DNA from: Acidimicrobiales bacterium
GTDB lineage: Bacteria; Actinomycetota; Acidimicrobiia; Acidimicrobiales; MedAcidi-G1
NCBI GenBank assembly: GCA_022452145.1
Contig: JAKURY010000008.1
Coordinates: forward strand, 28,908-92,907
Length of the DNA: 64,000 bases
Reading direction: 5' to 3'
A model generated the notes under the pieces. The model did no database searches and was not told the DNA's origin. It saw only the letters and a program-made list of their open reading frames with translations. The position numbers were made by a program, and so were the translations under genes. Numbering within the stretch: position 1 is the first letter of the stretch; every line of letters begins with the position of its first letter. Of the stretch, positions 7,859 through 16,298 are shown piece by piece.

Positions 7859-9010
7859 TCAGAGCAGCGCGGTGTCGGTGTCCAGGCCGAGCCGGAGCCG
7901 ACCGGTCAACTCGCGGATGCGGGGAGCCACCATGGCATGCGTGGCCGCCACCTGGCCGTCCCGGACCATGCGCTGGAGGGGTTCGCGGAGGTAGACGGCG
8001 CTGCCGCCGGCCTCCCGCTGCAGGTGTCCCAGGGCGTCGGCACACCGCTGGGCGGCGTCGCAGGCGGCCAGTCGCAGGCTCCGCCGGTGCTCGACGGTGA
8101 GGGGGTCGCCGGCTCGGGCGGTCTCCCAGGCCTCGCCCAGCACGTCGTGGAGGAAGGCCAGGGAGGAACGGGCGGTGGCCTCGGTGCTGGACAGCACGGT
8201 CTGGCCGGAGGCCCGCTCGGAGAGCGTGCGGCCGGAACCCTCGGGCTTCCTGGCCACGGCGATCTCGGCGAACCGGTCCACGGCCCCGTTCAGCAGGCCG
8301 ACGGCCACCGCGGCGACCCCGGCGGCCAGCATCCCGTAGAAGGGGAACCGCCACTGCGGGCCGTCCAGGCGGGGCACGGCGGTGGGGAGTTGGAGCCACC
8401 GACCCTCAGGGACGAAGGCGTCGTCGACCCGGTAGTCGGCCGACCCGCTGCCCGCCAGCCCGGTCACGTGCCAGGTGTCGAGGTGTTCCACGTCGTCCCG
8501 GTCGAAGAAGACGAACGGCGCGAACAGGCCGTCGTCCCGCCTGGTGGGCGTCCCGTCGGCGTCGACGATCCGGGCCCCGCCGCCGATCCAGGTGCAGTGG
8601 TGCGTTCCGGACCCCCAGGCCCACGTCCCGGTCACCCGGAGCCCACCGTCAACGGCGACCGCCCGCCCGACCGGCGCGGCGTAGCCCCCGACGCACGAGT
8701 CGGCCGGGCCGAAGATCAGGGTGGCCACGTCGAGGGGTAGGAAGCCGGCCTGGAGCGATGTGGTGCCGGCGATCATCACGCACCATCCGGCAGCTCCGTC
8801 GTGTCGGGACACCTCGGCGATGACGTCGATGGCCGTTGCCACGTCCAGTTCCGGCCCGCCCAGGTCCGCAGGAGTCAGCAGCCGGAACAGCCCGGCGTCG
8901 GTGAGGTCGGCCACGACGTCGTCGGGCAGCGTGCGGTGGGCCTCGATGCGTTCGGAGCGTTCAGCCAGCGTGGGTCCGAGGTCTCGGGCCCGCTGGAGTA
9001 GGTCGGCCAT
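7859..9010 (-). CDS. Acyl-CoA-dehydrogenase-fold flavoprotein (possible flavin-dependent monooxygenase)
   Basis: This 383-residue protein has the acyl-CoA dehydrogenase fold in the HsaA/DszC-like subgroup: GLFRLLTPADLGGPELD, RHDGAAGWCVMI, and a C-terminal helical domain with MLAAGVAAVAVGLLNGAVD. It lacks the EPEAGSD-type signature and the GTSEI-type C-terminal motif. Members of this subgroup (group D flavin monooxygenases) hydroxylate phenols or oxidise heterocycles using reduced flavin from a partner. It is the first gene of the minus-strand group and faces a TetR gene across a 60-base promoter region. A partner reductase is not obvious, though the nitroreductase at 5181-5867 is a candidate. 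Confidence 0.7.
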   Translation of the reverse strand: MADLLQRARDLGPTLAERSERIEAHRTLPDDVVADLTDAGLFRLLTPADLGGPELDVATAIDVIAEVSRHDGAAGWCVMIAGTTSLQAGFLPLDVATLIFGPADSCVGGYAAPVGRAVAVDGGLRVTGTWAWGSGTHHCTWIGGGARIVDADGTPTRRDDGLFAPFVFFDRDDVEHLDTWHVTGLAGSGSADYRVDDAFVPEGRWLQLPTAVPRLDGPQWRFPFYGMLAAGVAAVAVGLLNGAVDRFAEIAVARKPEGSGRTLSERASGQTVLSSTEATARSSLAFLHDVLGEAWETARAGDPLTVEHRRSLRLAACDAAQRCADALGHLQREAGGSAVYLREPLQRMVRDGQVAATHAMVAPRIRELTGRLRLGLDTDTALL

Positions 9011-9022
9011 GGGACAAAACTA

Positions 9023-9042
9023 GAAGAGACTTCCAAAAGAAG
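9023..9042. promoter_or_regulatory. Short overlapping dyads in the divergent TetR promoter region
   Basis: The 60-base AT-rich region between the divergent genes holds GAAG (9023), CTTC (9030) and GAAG (9039), giving GAAG-N3-CTTC and CTTC-N5-GAAG. Such nested short dyads midway between a TetR gene and its divergent target are a plausible operator. The arms are only four bases long, so chance cannot be excluded. Confidence 0.35.
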
Positions 9043-9070
9043 CAAATAGAACTATAAGTGACCTAGAGTC

Positions 9071-9706
9071 ATGCCCGTGATGGGGGTCGGTGGAGATCTC
9101 GACGAAGGCGCACCGGTCGGCCGGTCGGAGCGGACCCGGCGGATCCTGGTGGATGCGACCGTGGATCGCCTGCGCTCTGACGGCGCCTTCACGGCCGAGC
9201 AGGTGGCCGCCGATGCCGGGGTGAGCGTCGCCACCATCTACAACCGCTTTCCCGAGGGGCGCGACGGCCTGCTTGCCGCAGCCTTTGACCGGGCGCTGGA
9301 CCGTGTGGTCGCCGTCGGCGCCGTGCTGACCGTGGAGCGCTTGCTGGACGACGGCCTCGAGGCCACCCTGCGGGCAATGGTCGAGGGCCTCGTCGCCGTG
9401 TTCGCCGACGAGGCCCTCGTAATGCGGGCCGGGCTAGCCAGGCTGCCCGAGAGCCGGATGCTGCGGGAGTCCTACCGCCGGCACGAGGCCGACGCCCGCT
9501 CCCGCAACCACCGCTTCGTCCAACTCGGCCAGGCCGCTGGTCGGATCGTCGACGGAGATACCGACGAGTTGGCGGACGTGCTTGTCGTCCTGGGCCAGGG
9601 CCTCAACAACCCGGTGCTGCTCGGGTCGGTCCGCCGTGGCCGACTCGTGGGCCACATGACGGCGGCGCTGGTGGCCATCCTGGAACCCGGAGGACCGACG
9701 ACGTGA
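9071..9706 (+). CDS. TetR-family transcriptional regulator
   Basis: This 211-residue regulator has an N-terminal helix-turn-helix: [15 protein letters not shown], then [22 protein letters not shown] at about residues 36-57, the classical TetR recognition helix ending in TIYNRF. The C-terminal ligand domain is helical and unassigned. It is divergent from the acyl-CoA-dehydrogenase-type operon (4252-9010), so it probably represses both directions in response to a substrate acyl-CoA or aromatic ligand. An in-frame second ATG lies three codons in; either start is possible. Its stop overlaps the next gene (GTGA). Confidence 0.85.
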   Translation: MPVMGVGGDLDEGAPVGRSERTRRILVDATVDRLRSDGAFTAEQVAADAGVSVATIYNRFPEGRDGLLAAAFDRALDRVVAVGAVLTVERLLDDGLEATLRAMVEGLVAVFADEALVMRAGLARLPESRMLRESYRRHEADARSRNHRFVQLGQAAGRIVDGDTDELADVLVVLGQGLNNPVLLGSVRRGRLVGHMTAALVAILEPGGPTT

Positions 9707-9957
9707 GCAAACCAACCACCGAGAGCGTCGTCGTGTACTGGCGTCCGCTCTGCGGCTTCAGCCTGCGACTCCTCCAGGCGCTCGAAGCCGCCGGCATCCG
9801 CCCGGAACTGCACGACATCTGGGAGGAACCGGAGGCTGCCGAGTTCGTCAGATCCGTCAACGACGGTGCGGAGACCGTGCCGACCGTTGTAGTCGACGGG
9901 ACCGCCTACACCAACCCGCCGCCAGACCAGCTGGTCGCCCACCTCCTACAGGCCTGA
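9703..9957 (+). CDS. Glutaredoxin/mycoredoxin-like small redox protein with monothiol CGFS motif
   Basis: This 84-residue thioredoxin-fold protein shows [15 protein letters not shown] with active-site CGFS and the cis-Pro loop [10 protein letters not shown], followed by a C-terminal helix. Actinobacterial mycoredoxins normally carry a dithiol CxxC; here the second Cys is Ser, giving the monothiol pattern known from Fe-S-carrying glutaredoxins (Grx4/GrxD). Whether it acts as a reductase or an Fe-S carrier cannot be decided, since the Grx4-type glutathione-binding residues are not clear. The GTG start overlaps the tetR stop by four bases, so the two are co-translated. Confidence 0.7.
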   Translation: MSKPTTESVVVYWRPLCGFSLRLLQALEAAGIRPELHDIWEEPEAAEFVRSVNDGAETVPTVVVDGTAYTNPPPDQLVAHLLQA

Positions 9958-9992
9958 CGGGCCACGGTTGGAGGTGGCGCCGGGTCCGGTGG

Positions 9993-10013
9993 CGCGCGTC
10001 CGAAAGACGCGCG
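9993..10013. terminator. GC-rich stem-loop between the TetR/redoxin pair and the cox genes
   Basis: CGCGCGTC (9993-10000) and GACGCGCG (10006-10013) form an 8-bp perfect stem with a five-base CGAAA loop. It sits 36 bases after the redoxin stop and 85 bases before coxS. No T-run follows, so it may be a high-GC terminator of the upstream pair or a 5' leader structure of the cox operon. Confidence 0.35.
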
Positions 10014-10097
10014 ACGATGCGGAGTCCGGGCGGGATCGGGGGATCGCACCGACGGCGTTGTGACGAACCGTCCGGGGACACGAAAGAGGGGTTGGAG

Positions 10098-10550
10098 ATG
10101 GAGGTCTCCGTCACCGTCAACGGGACGACGCGTTCAGCCGACGTCGAGCCGCGCACGCTGCTGGTGCACTACCTGCGCGACGACCTGGGCCTGACCGGCA
10201 CCAACATCGGGTGCGACACGAGTTCCTGCGGTGCGTGCACCGTGCTGGTCGACGGCAGGTCGGCCAAGTCGTGCACCCTGCTGGCCGCCCAGGTGGACGG
10301 CGCCGAGGTCACCACCATCGAGGGCCTGGCCGGCGACGACGGCCTGCACCCCATGCAGCAGGCCTTCCACGAGTGCCATGCGCTGCAGTGCGGGTACTGC
10401 ACCCCTGGGATGGTCATGGCCGCCGTCTCGCTGGTCGACGAGTACGACGACCTGGACGCGGCCGGAGTCCGGGTCGGCCTGGAGGGCAACCTCTGCCGCT
10501 GCACCGGCTACCAGAACATCGTCAAGGCCGTCCTGGCCGCCAGCGAGTGA
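10098..10550 (+). CDS. coxS: CoxS-type 2Fe-2S subunit of a molybdenum hydroxylase
   Basis: This 150-residue protein has two [2Fe-2S] cluster domains: the plant-ferredoxin-like set in [18 protein letters not shown] plus the later SC, and the C-terminal helical set CGYCTPGM and NLCRCTGY. It shuttles electrons from the molybdenum centre to FAD in xanthine-dehydrogenase-family enzymes. ATG 10098 is preceded by a purine-rich AAAGAGGGG. Genes follow in the order S-L-M with a 10-base gap and then an ATGA overlap, so all three subunits should be made together. Confidence 0.9.
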   Translation: MEVSVTVNGTTRSADVEPRTLLVHYLRDDLGLTGTNIGCDTSSCGACTVLVDGRSAKSCTLLAAQVDGAEVTTIEGLAGDDGLHPMQQAFHECHALQCGYCTPGMVMAAVSLVDEYDDLDAAGVRVGLEGNLCRCTGYQNIVKAVLAASE

Positions 10551-10560
10551 GGGGGCCGAG

Positions 10561-12942
10561 ATGACAGACACCATGAACCCGTTCACCGGCGGCATCGTCG
10601 GTACGCCGCGACTCCGCAAGGAGGACCCGGCCCTGCTGACCGGGGAGTCGAAGTTCATAGACGACCTGAACCTCCCGGGCGCACTGTGGATCTCGTGTGT
10701 CCGCAGCCCGCACGCCCATGCCCGCATCGGCGCCATAGACGCCTCGGCTGCACTGGCCACCGACGGCGTGGTCGCGGTCTACACCGGTGCCGACCTGGAG
10801 GGCGACTGGGCCGGACCCCTGCCCTGTGCCTGGCCGGTCACCGATGACATGAAGAACCCGGCCCACCTGCCGGTGGCCGTGGGCAAGGCCAACTTCGCAG
10901 GCGATGCAGTCGCCGTCGTGGTGGCCACCTCGCGCTACACGGCCGCCGACGGTGTCGAGGGCGTGGTCGTCGACTACGAGCCGCTCGAGGCCGTGGTCGA
11001 CCTCGATGACGCGGCCAGCGACAGGGTGGTCATCCACGAGGACTGCGGAACCAACGTCTGCTACGACTGGCCGCTGGTACCGGACCCCGACGCCGTCGCC
11101 GCAGCCTTCGAGAACGCCGTCCACCACGTGACCGAGACCTACGTACACCAGCGGCTCATACCGGCGCCCATGGAACCGCGCGGCGTCGCGGCCGTACCTG
11201 CTCCGCACAACGGGGACATGACGCTCTACTCGTCGACCCAGATCCCCCATGTCCTGAAGGTCATGGGAGCCCTCACACTGGGCATGCCGGAGCAGAAGTT
11301 GCGGGTCATCGCTCCCAGCGTGGGCGGTGGCTTCGGTTGCAAGCTGAACGTCTACGCCGAGGAACTGGTTTGCATGGCGTTGGCCAACCGCCACGGCGTG
11401 CCGGTGCGGTGGACCGAGACCCGGACGGAGGCCGCCACGTCCACGATCCAGGGTCGGGCCCAGCGCCAGACCATCGAGTTGGCCGCCGACGCCGACGGGA
11501 AGCTGACGGCCGTACGGGCCACCCTCCTGGCCGACATGGGGGCATACCTGCAGCTGGTGGCCCCCGGCGTACCGCTGCTCGGGGCGTTCCTCTACCACGG
11601 CCTCTACGACGTGCCCGCGTACTCGTTCACCTGCCGGAGCGTGTTCACCAACCTGGCGCCTACCGACGCCTACAGGGGTGCCGGTAGGCCGGAGGCCACC
11701 TACGCCATCGAACGTGCCATGGACGCCCTGGCGGTGGCCGTCGGCGTCGGCCAGGACGAGATCCGGTCCCGGAACTTCATCCCGACCGAGAAGTTCCCCT
11801 ACGACTCACCGGCCGGCCTCATCTTCGACTCCGGGAACTACCAGCCGACCCTGGATCGGGCAAAGGAGCTCGTGGACTGGGACGGTCGCCAGGCCGAGCA
11901 GGCCGAACGCCGGGCCGCCGGGTCGACGCTGCACCTGGGAATTGGCATCTCGTCCTACGTCGAGATGTGCGGCCTCGCCCCCAGCCGCACGTTGGCCGCC
12001 CTCAACTACGGCGCCGGCGGCTGGGAGTCGGCCACCGTCCGGATCCTGCCGACGTGCAAGGTCCAGGTGGTAACGGGCTCCACGCCCCACGGCCAGGGCC
12101 ATGAGACCTCCTGGTCGATGATCGTGGCCGACCAACTGGGGGTGGATCCCGACGACGTCGAGGTGCTGCACTCCGACACGGCGATCAGCCCGTTGGGAAT
12201 GGACACCTACGGGTCCCGGTCGCTGTCGGTTGGCGGGACGGCGCTGTGGATGGCCACCGAGAAGGTCATCGACAAGGCCCGGGCCATAGCGGCCCACATG
12301 CTGGAGGCCAACGCCGACGACCTGGACTTCGCCGGTGGCACCTTCACGGTGAAGGGCAGCCCCGACAAGGAGGTCCCGCTGGCCGGCGTGGCGTTCGGCG
12401 CGTTCACCGCCCACGACCTTCCCGACGGGATGGAGCCGAACCTCGAGGCCCAGGTCACGTGGGACCCGGGGAACTTCGTGTTCCCGTTCGGAACCCACAT
12501 AGCCGTCGTCGAGGTCGACGAGGAGACCGGGGCCGTCGAGCTGCTCGACTACGCGGCGGTGGACGACTGCGGCAACCAGATCAACCCGTTGATCGTGGAG
12601 GGCCAGTTGCACGGCGGCATCGTCCAGGGGGTGGCCCAGGCACTCTGGGAGGACGCCGTCTACGACGCCGACGGGCAACTCCGGTCGGCCAACCTGGCTG
12701 ACTACCTGGTTCCCTCGGCCGCCGAGTGCATCGACATGAAGTTGGACTACACGGTCACGCCGTCGCCAACCAACCCGATGGGGGTGAAGGGCATCGGCGA
12801 GGCGGGGACCATCGCCTCGACCCCGGCAGTGATGAACGCGGTGGTCGACGCGCTGCGGCCAATGGGTATCACCGACGTGCGGATGCCGGCGTCGCCCATG
12901 ACCGTGAGACGGGCCATCGAGGCGGCGGGAGGTGCGTCATGA
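10561..12942 (+). CDS. coxL: CoxL-type molybdopterin subunit, form II (aerobic CO dehydrogenase/Mo-hydroxylase)
   Basis: This 793-residue large subunit has the xanthine-oxidase-family fold: VGGGFGCKLN contacts the cofactor, and the active-site loop reads DAYRGAGRPEA. True form-I CO dehydrogenases carry AYRCSFR, with a Cys bound to copper; AYRGAGR marks form II, whose ability to oxidise CO is disputed and whose members include other purine, aldehyde or aromatic hydroxylases. The C-terminal part holds GVKGIGEAGTIA with the catalytic Glu conserved in the family. The substrate is therefore open. The S-L-M order also matches form II, whereas form I is M-S-L. Confidence 0.9.
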   Translation: MTDTMNPFTGGIVGTPRLRKEDPALLTGESKFIDDLNLPGALWISCVRSPHAHARIGAIDASAALATDGVVAVYTGADLEGDWAGPLPCAWPVTDDMKNPAHLPVAVGKANFAGDAVAVVVATSRYTAADGVEGVVVDYEPLEAVVDLDDAASDRVVIHEDCGTNVCYDWPLVPDPDAVAAAFENAVHHVTETYVHQRLIPAPMEPRGVAAVPAPHNGDMTLYSSTQIPHVLKVMGALTLGMPEQKLRVIAPSVGGGFGCKLNVYAEELVCMALANRHGVPVRWTETRTEAATSTIQGRAQRQTIELAADADGKLTAVRATLLADMGAYLQLVAPGVPLLGAFLYHGLYDVPAYSFTCRSVFTNLAPTDAYRGAGRPEATYAIERAMDALAVAVGVGQDEIRSRNFIPTEKFPYDSPAGLIFDSGNYQPTLDRAKELVDWDGRQAEQAERRAAGSTLHLGIGISSYVEMCGLAPSRTLAALNYGAGGWESATVRILPTCKVQVVTGSTPHGQGHETSWSMIVADQLGVDPDDVEVLHSDTAISPLGMDTYGSRSLSVGGTALWMATEKVIDKARAIAAHMLEANADDLDFAGGTFTVKGSPDKEVPLAGVAFGAFTAHDLPDGMEPNLEAQVTWDPGNFVFPFGTHIAVVEVDEETGAVELLDYAAVDDCGNQINPLIVEGQLHGGIVQGVAQALWEDAVYDADGQLRSANLADYLVPSAAECIDMKLDYTVTPSPTNPMGVKGIGEAGTIASTPAVMNAVVDALRPMGITDVRMPASPMTVRRAIEAAGGAS

Positions 12943-13754
12943 TCCCGGCGGCGGTGGACTACGTCAGGGCGGACTCAGCCGAGGCCGCGATCGCCGCGCT
13001 CGTCGAGCACGGCGACGAGGCCAAGCTGCTGGCCGGTGGCCAGTCCCTGGTTCCGCTGATGAGGCTGCGACTGGCCACGCCCACCGTGTTGGTGGACGTG
13101 GGCCGGGCGGCCGACCTGGCCGGCATCTCGGTGGACGGCGAAACGGTCTCGATCGGTGCCCTGACCACCCACAGCACGCTGGAACACTCGGCGGACCTGG
13201 CAGCGGCCTGTCCCCTGCTGGCCCACGTGGCCTCGGTGGTGGGCGATCCGGCGGTGCGCCACCGTGGCACCCTGGGTGGCTCGCTGGCTCACGCCGATCC
13301 GGCATCGGACCTGCCGGCGGCCGTGCTGGCCCTCGGAGGGACGCTGGTGGCCGCCGGTCCGGGTGGTACGCGTGAGATCGCGGCGACCGACTTCTTCACC
13401 GGCTTCCTGGAGTCGGTACTGGCTGTCGACGAGGTGCTGACGGAGGTTCGCGTGCCGGTCTCGACCGGTGGATGGTCCTACCAGAAGTTCAACCGCCGGG
13501 CCCAGGACTGGGCCATCGTCGGGGTGGTCGTGGCCGAGGGCGGCGCCGGTGTGTCGCTGGTGAACATGGGATCCACGCCGCTGCGGGCCCCGGCGGTGGA
13601 AGCCGCCGTGGCCTCGGGAGCCTCGGTGACAGAGGCGGCCGCCGGAGCGGCGGACGGTACGGAGCCGCCGACCGACACGCAGGCCGACGCCGCGTACCGG
13701 GAGCACCTGGCCCGGGTGCTTACGGCCCGGGCGCTGGAGGTCGCCGGGGCCTAG
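12939..13754 (+). CDS. coxM: CoxM-type FAD-binding subunit of the molybdenum hydroxylase
   Basis: This 271-residue FAD subunit has the vanillyl-alcohol-oxidase-type FAD domain: LLAGGQSLVPLMRLR near residue 31 (in place of AGGHS in form-I CoxM) and HRGTLGGSLAHADPA near residue 108, both pyrophosphate-binding loops, then a CO_deh_flav_C domain containing QKFNRRAQDWAIV. It passes electrons from CoxS to quinone or another acceptor. The ATG overlaps the coxL stop (ATGA, 12939-12942). No maturation genes (coxD/E/F/G) follow; the next gene is convergent, so any such factors must lie elsewhere. Confidence 0.9.
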   Translation: MIPAAVDYVRADSAEAAIAALVEHGDEAKLLAGGQSLVPLMRLRLATPTVLVDVGRAADLAGISVDGETVSIGALTTHSTLEHSADLAAACPLLAHVASVVGDPAVRHRGTLGGSLAHADPASDLPAAVLALGGTLVAAGPGGTREIAATDFFTGFLESVLAVDEVLTEVRVPVSTGGWSYQKFNRRAQDWAIVGVVVAEGGAGVSLVNMGSTPLRAPAVEAAVASGASVTEAAAGAADGTEPPTDTQADAAYREHLARVLTARALEVAGA

Positions 13755-13851
13755 GACGAGGCGGAGAGGCCTGTCGCGGGACCGGTCCGGACATGCCAGG
13801 TGAAGGGGATCCCGGTCCGGCCCCCGACACGGCCGGCTGGTCGGTAGCCGT

Positions 13852-14844
13852 TCAGGGGCCTCCCGGGAGGGACTCGCAGGGTTCCCCGTCCCCGTCCCCG
13901 TCGAGTCGGGCCACGTCGCCGTAGGCGGTGAAGAACCGGTCGAACCAGGCCTTCGCCTCGGGGTAGGAGTCGAAGTCGCCGCAGTTCCGCACGTCGCCGG
14001 GGTTTGGGGGCGGACCGCCGTCGGTGGTCCCGTCGAGGTCGATCGGGTCGCCGAGGTCAATCGGGTCGCCGAGGGTGATCTCGGGGAGGGCGACGACCAT
14101 CGGCTGTGGGTCGCCCTGGCAGGTCTCGAGCATCTGGTGCAGGGCGGCCAGTTCGGCGCTGGTGACGGTCAACGCCCAGCGGACCTTGATGTCAGCCCAG
14201 GTGTCGGCGTAGGTGCACCAGTACGACCGGTCCGGCGGTCGCCAGGCTTCGGGCCCCCGGTCGCCCTTGGACCGGTTGGCCGAGGCCGTCACGGCCATCA
14301 AGTGTCGCGGGTCGGCCTGGTCGTTGGCGTAGCGGCGTTTGGTGGCTCCGTCCCACGCCCAACCGCCGCTGCGGTGGGCGTTGGCCAACGGGACGAGGTG
14401 GTCGATGTCCAGGGCGCGGGGGTCGTCCACGGTGGACCCTGTGAAGGCGGCCAGCCACCGACCGCCGGTCACCAGGCAGCCGTCGTTCCGCAGCACCGGC
14501 GAGGCAGTGGCTTCGGCCATCAGCACCTCGTGCCGGGTGTTCAGGCAGTCGCCGTCATCGTCCGACCAGCCCCCGCCCCAGTCGTCGCGGTCGTAGCCCC
14601 CGGTTCTCGGGGTGTCCTCCACGACCAGCAGGTCGAGCACCGACCCGGGCCAGCTGGTGTCTGGCGGTTCCCGGGTGGTCGTCGTCGGTGCGCTGGTCGT
14701 CGGTGCGCTGGTCGTGGCGGGTGCGCTGGTCGTCGGTGCGGTGGTCGTGGGGTCGGGGTCCTCGCCGCCCGCGGCGCACCCGGCGCCCAGCAGTGCGGTG
14801 AGGGCCAGCGCGGCGGCTCCCGTACGCCCGGGGAAGTGCGGCAC
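13852..14844 (-). CDS. Secreted HNH-type nuclease lipoprotein with C-terminal Excalibur domain
   Basis: This 330-residue protein starts with a lipoprotein signal: a hydrophobic helix ending LLGAGC at about residue 23. A Thr/Ser/Pro/Ala-rich linker follows (about 30-60), then a DUF1524/HNH domain with DIDHLVPLANAH, the ANRSKGD loop and Trp-rich segments. The last 45 residues have the Excalibur calcium-binding pattern DGDGDGEPCE with an earlier Cys in RNCGDF. It is probably anchored outside the membrane and cuts nucleic acids for nutrition or competition. LGDPID is duplicated at about 270-280. It is convergent with coxM. Confidence 0.8.
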   Translation of the reverse strand: MPHFPGRTGAAALALTALLGAGCAAGGEDPDPTTTAPTTSAPATTSAPTTSAPTTTTREPPDTSWPGSVLDLLVVEDTPRTGGYDRDDWGGGWSDDDGDCLNTRHEVLMAEATASPVLRNDGCLVTGGRWLAAFTGSTVDDPRALDIDHLVPLANAHRSGGWAWDGATKRRYANDQADPRHLMAVTASANRSKGDRGPEAWRPPDRSYWCTYADTWADIKVRWALTVTSAELAALHQMLETCQGDPQPMVVALPEITLGDPIDLGDPIDLDGTTDGGPPPNPGDVRNCGDFDSYPEAKAWFDRFFTAYGDVARLDGDGDGEPCESLPGGP

Positions 14845-14875
14845 CGGCCCATCCTCGCAGGCCCGGAGGCCAACA

Positions 14876-15043
14876 AATGTCTACGTGGTGGCTGACCAAC
14901 TGCCGCGACAGTTATGTGGCGTTGCTACAGACACGCTGACGAGGACCCCGGACATCGATCGGTTGGCCGGAGAGGCCATGCGCTTCGACAAGGCGGTCGT
15001 TTCGTTGCAGCTCTGCGCCAGGTTCTCCTCGAGGCCATGGTCT
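14876..15043 (+). pseudogene. Remnant of a sulfatase N terminus
   Basis: In frame from 14876 the translation reads NVYVVADQLPRQLCG, followed by TPDIDRLAGEAMRFDKAVVS and then LQLCARFSS. This follows the start of arylsulfatase-type enzymes (N-V-x-x-x-x-D-Q-L ... TPNIDRLAxEGxRFxxA ... C-x-P-S-R). The expected C-x-P-S-R modification site is corrupted to CARFSS, no start codon or signal is present, and similarity stops near 15043. The piece is about 55 residues, against about 450 for a whole gene. It is best explained as a decayed fragment left between two intact genes. Confidence 0.6.
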
Positions 15044-15092
15044 AGATGGGGGCCTGATCCTGTCGGAGGGTTCAGCCCCGGATAGGCGGCGG

Positions 15093-16298
15093 TCAGCGGA
15101 GCGCCGCCTCCGTGGCGTCGATGATGCGGCCCACCTCGTCGTCGGTGATGACCAGCGGCGGGCAGATGGCCAGGCACGTACCGATGGGTCGCACGATCAC
15201 TCCGTTGGCCAGGATCTCGTTGCGTACCGGGATCGAGTCCCGGCCCAGCTCGGCGGCGTAGACGGCTCCCATCCCGCGCCACGACTCGATGAGGCCGTCG
15301 GCCTCCAGGGCCCTGAGGCCCTCCTGGAGCCGGTCGCCGACGTGGTTGGCGCGTGTGTCGAGGCCCTCGCTGGTCATCAGCTCCAGGTTGGCGATACCTG
15401 CGGCACACGAGGCCTGATGGCCCGAGTAGGTGTAGCCGGTGCGCAGCAGGAAGCCGGGCTCCTCCAGCTCCTCGCAGACGTGGCGCGAAAGGATCACGCC
15501 CGACAGCGGGAGGTAGCCGGAGGTGACGCCCTTGGCGAACGTGATCAGGTCGGGGGTGACGCCGAAGGCCTGGGCGCCGAACCACTCGCCGATCCGACCG
15601 AACCCGCAGATCACCTCGTCGAAGATGAGCAGGGCCCCGTTGTCGTCACAGAGGCGACGCAGGCCCTCCAGGTATCCGTCCACCGGCGGGAAGACGCCCC
15701 CGGCACCCTGGACCGGCTCGGTCAGCACGGCCGCGATGCGGTCACCGTGGTCGGCGAAGACCGAGGCGGCGGCCTCCAGGTCGTCGTGCGGTACCTCCAC
15801 GAAGTGGGGGACCAGGTCGCCCCAGCCCTCACGGTTGGGGGCGATGCCCTGTGCGGAGGTTCCACCGAAGTTGGTGCCGTGGTAGCCGTTGGTGCGCTTC
15901 ACGATGACCTGGCGGCCCTCCTGGCCACGGCGCTGCTGGACCTGCCTGGCGATCTTGAGGGCCGTGTCGACGGCCTCGGAACCGGAGCAGCCCAGGAACA
16001 CCCGCCCGTCGGGGTGTGGCGACCGTTCCGCGATCATCTCGGCCACCCGGGCGGCCGGCCCGTTTGTGAACGGAGCGAAGGTGTTGTAGGCCTCCATCTG
16101 GTGCATCTGGGCCGTGACGGCGTCGATGATCTCGGTCCGCCCGTGGCCTACCTGGCAGAGCCACAGGTTGGCCATGCCATCGACGTATTCCCGACCGTTG
16201 GAGTCGAAGACCAGCGATCCCTCTCCCCGCACGATCTCGACGAAGTCGCCCTCGGGCATGCCCGGTGGAGAGAACGGGTGGAGCAGGGCGTCGGTCAT
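15093..16298 (-). CDS. Class III omega-aminotransferase (beta-alanine/GABA type)
   Basis: This 401-residue PLP enzyme has the class III signature: LLIFDEVICGFGRIG binds the PLP ring nitrogen through Asp, and DLITFAKGVTSGYLPL carries the Schiff-base Lys. FLGCSGSEAVDTALK binds phosphate, and TGYTYSGHQASCAAG matches the omega-amino acid:pyruvate group. Its start overlaps the MFS stop (ATGA in reverse, 16295-16298), and the guanidino-acid hydrolase lies upstream in the same operon. It therefore probably transaminates the omega-amino acid released by that hydrolase, GABA or beta-alanine, to the semialdehyde. That role is inferred from context. Confidence 0.85.
   Translation of the reverse strand: MTDALLHPFSPPGMPEGDFVEIVRGEGSLVFDSNGREYVDGMANLWLCQVGHGRTEIIDAVTAQMHQMEAYNTFAPFTNGPAARVAEMIAERSPHPDGRVFLGCSGSEAVDTALKIARQVQQRRGQEGRQVIVKRTNGYHGTNFGGTSAQGIAPNREGWGDLVPHFVEVPHDDLEAAASVFADHGDRIAAVLTEPVQGAGGVFPPVDGYLEGLRRLCDDNGALLIFDEVICGFGRIGEWFGAQAFGVTPDLITFAKGVTSGYLPLSGVILSRHVCEELEEPGFLLRTGYTYSGHQASCAAGIANLELMTSEGLDTRANHVGDRLQEGLRALEADGLIESWRGMGAVYAAELGRDSIPVRNEILANGVIVRPIGTCLAICPPLVITDDEVGRIIDATEAALR

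Noticed and set aside
10561..13754. Assignment of the cox operon as a proven CO dehydrogenase
   Set aside because: The active loop is AYRGAGR and not AYRCSFR, so the copper-binding Cys of true CO dehydrogenase is missing.
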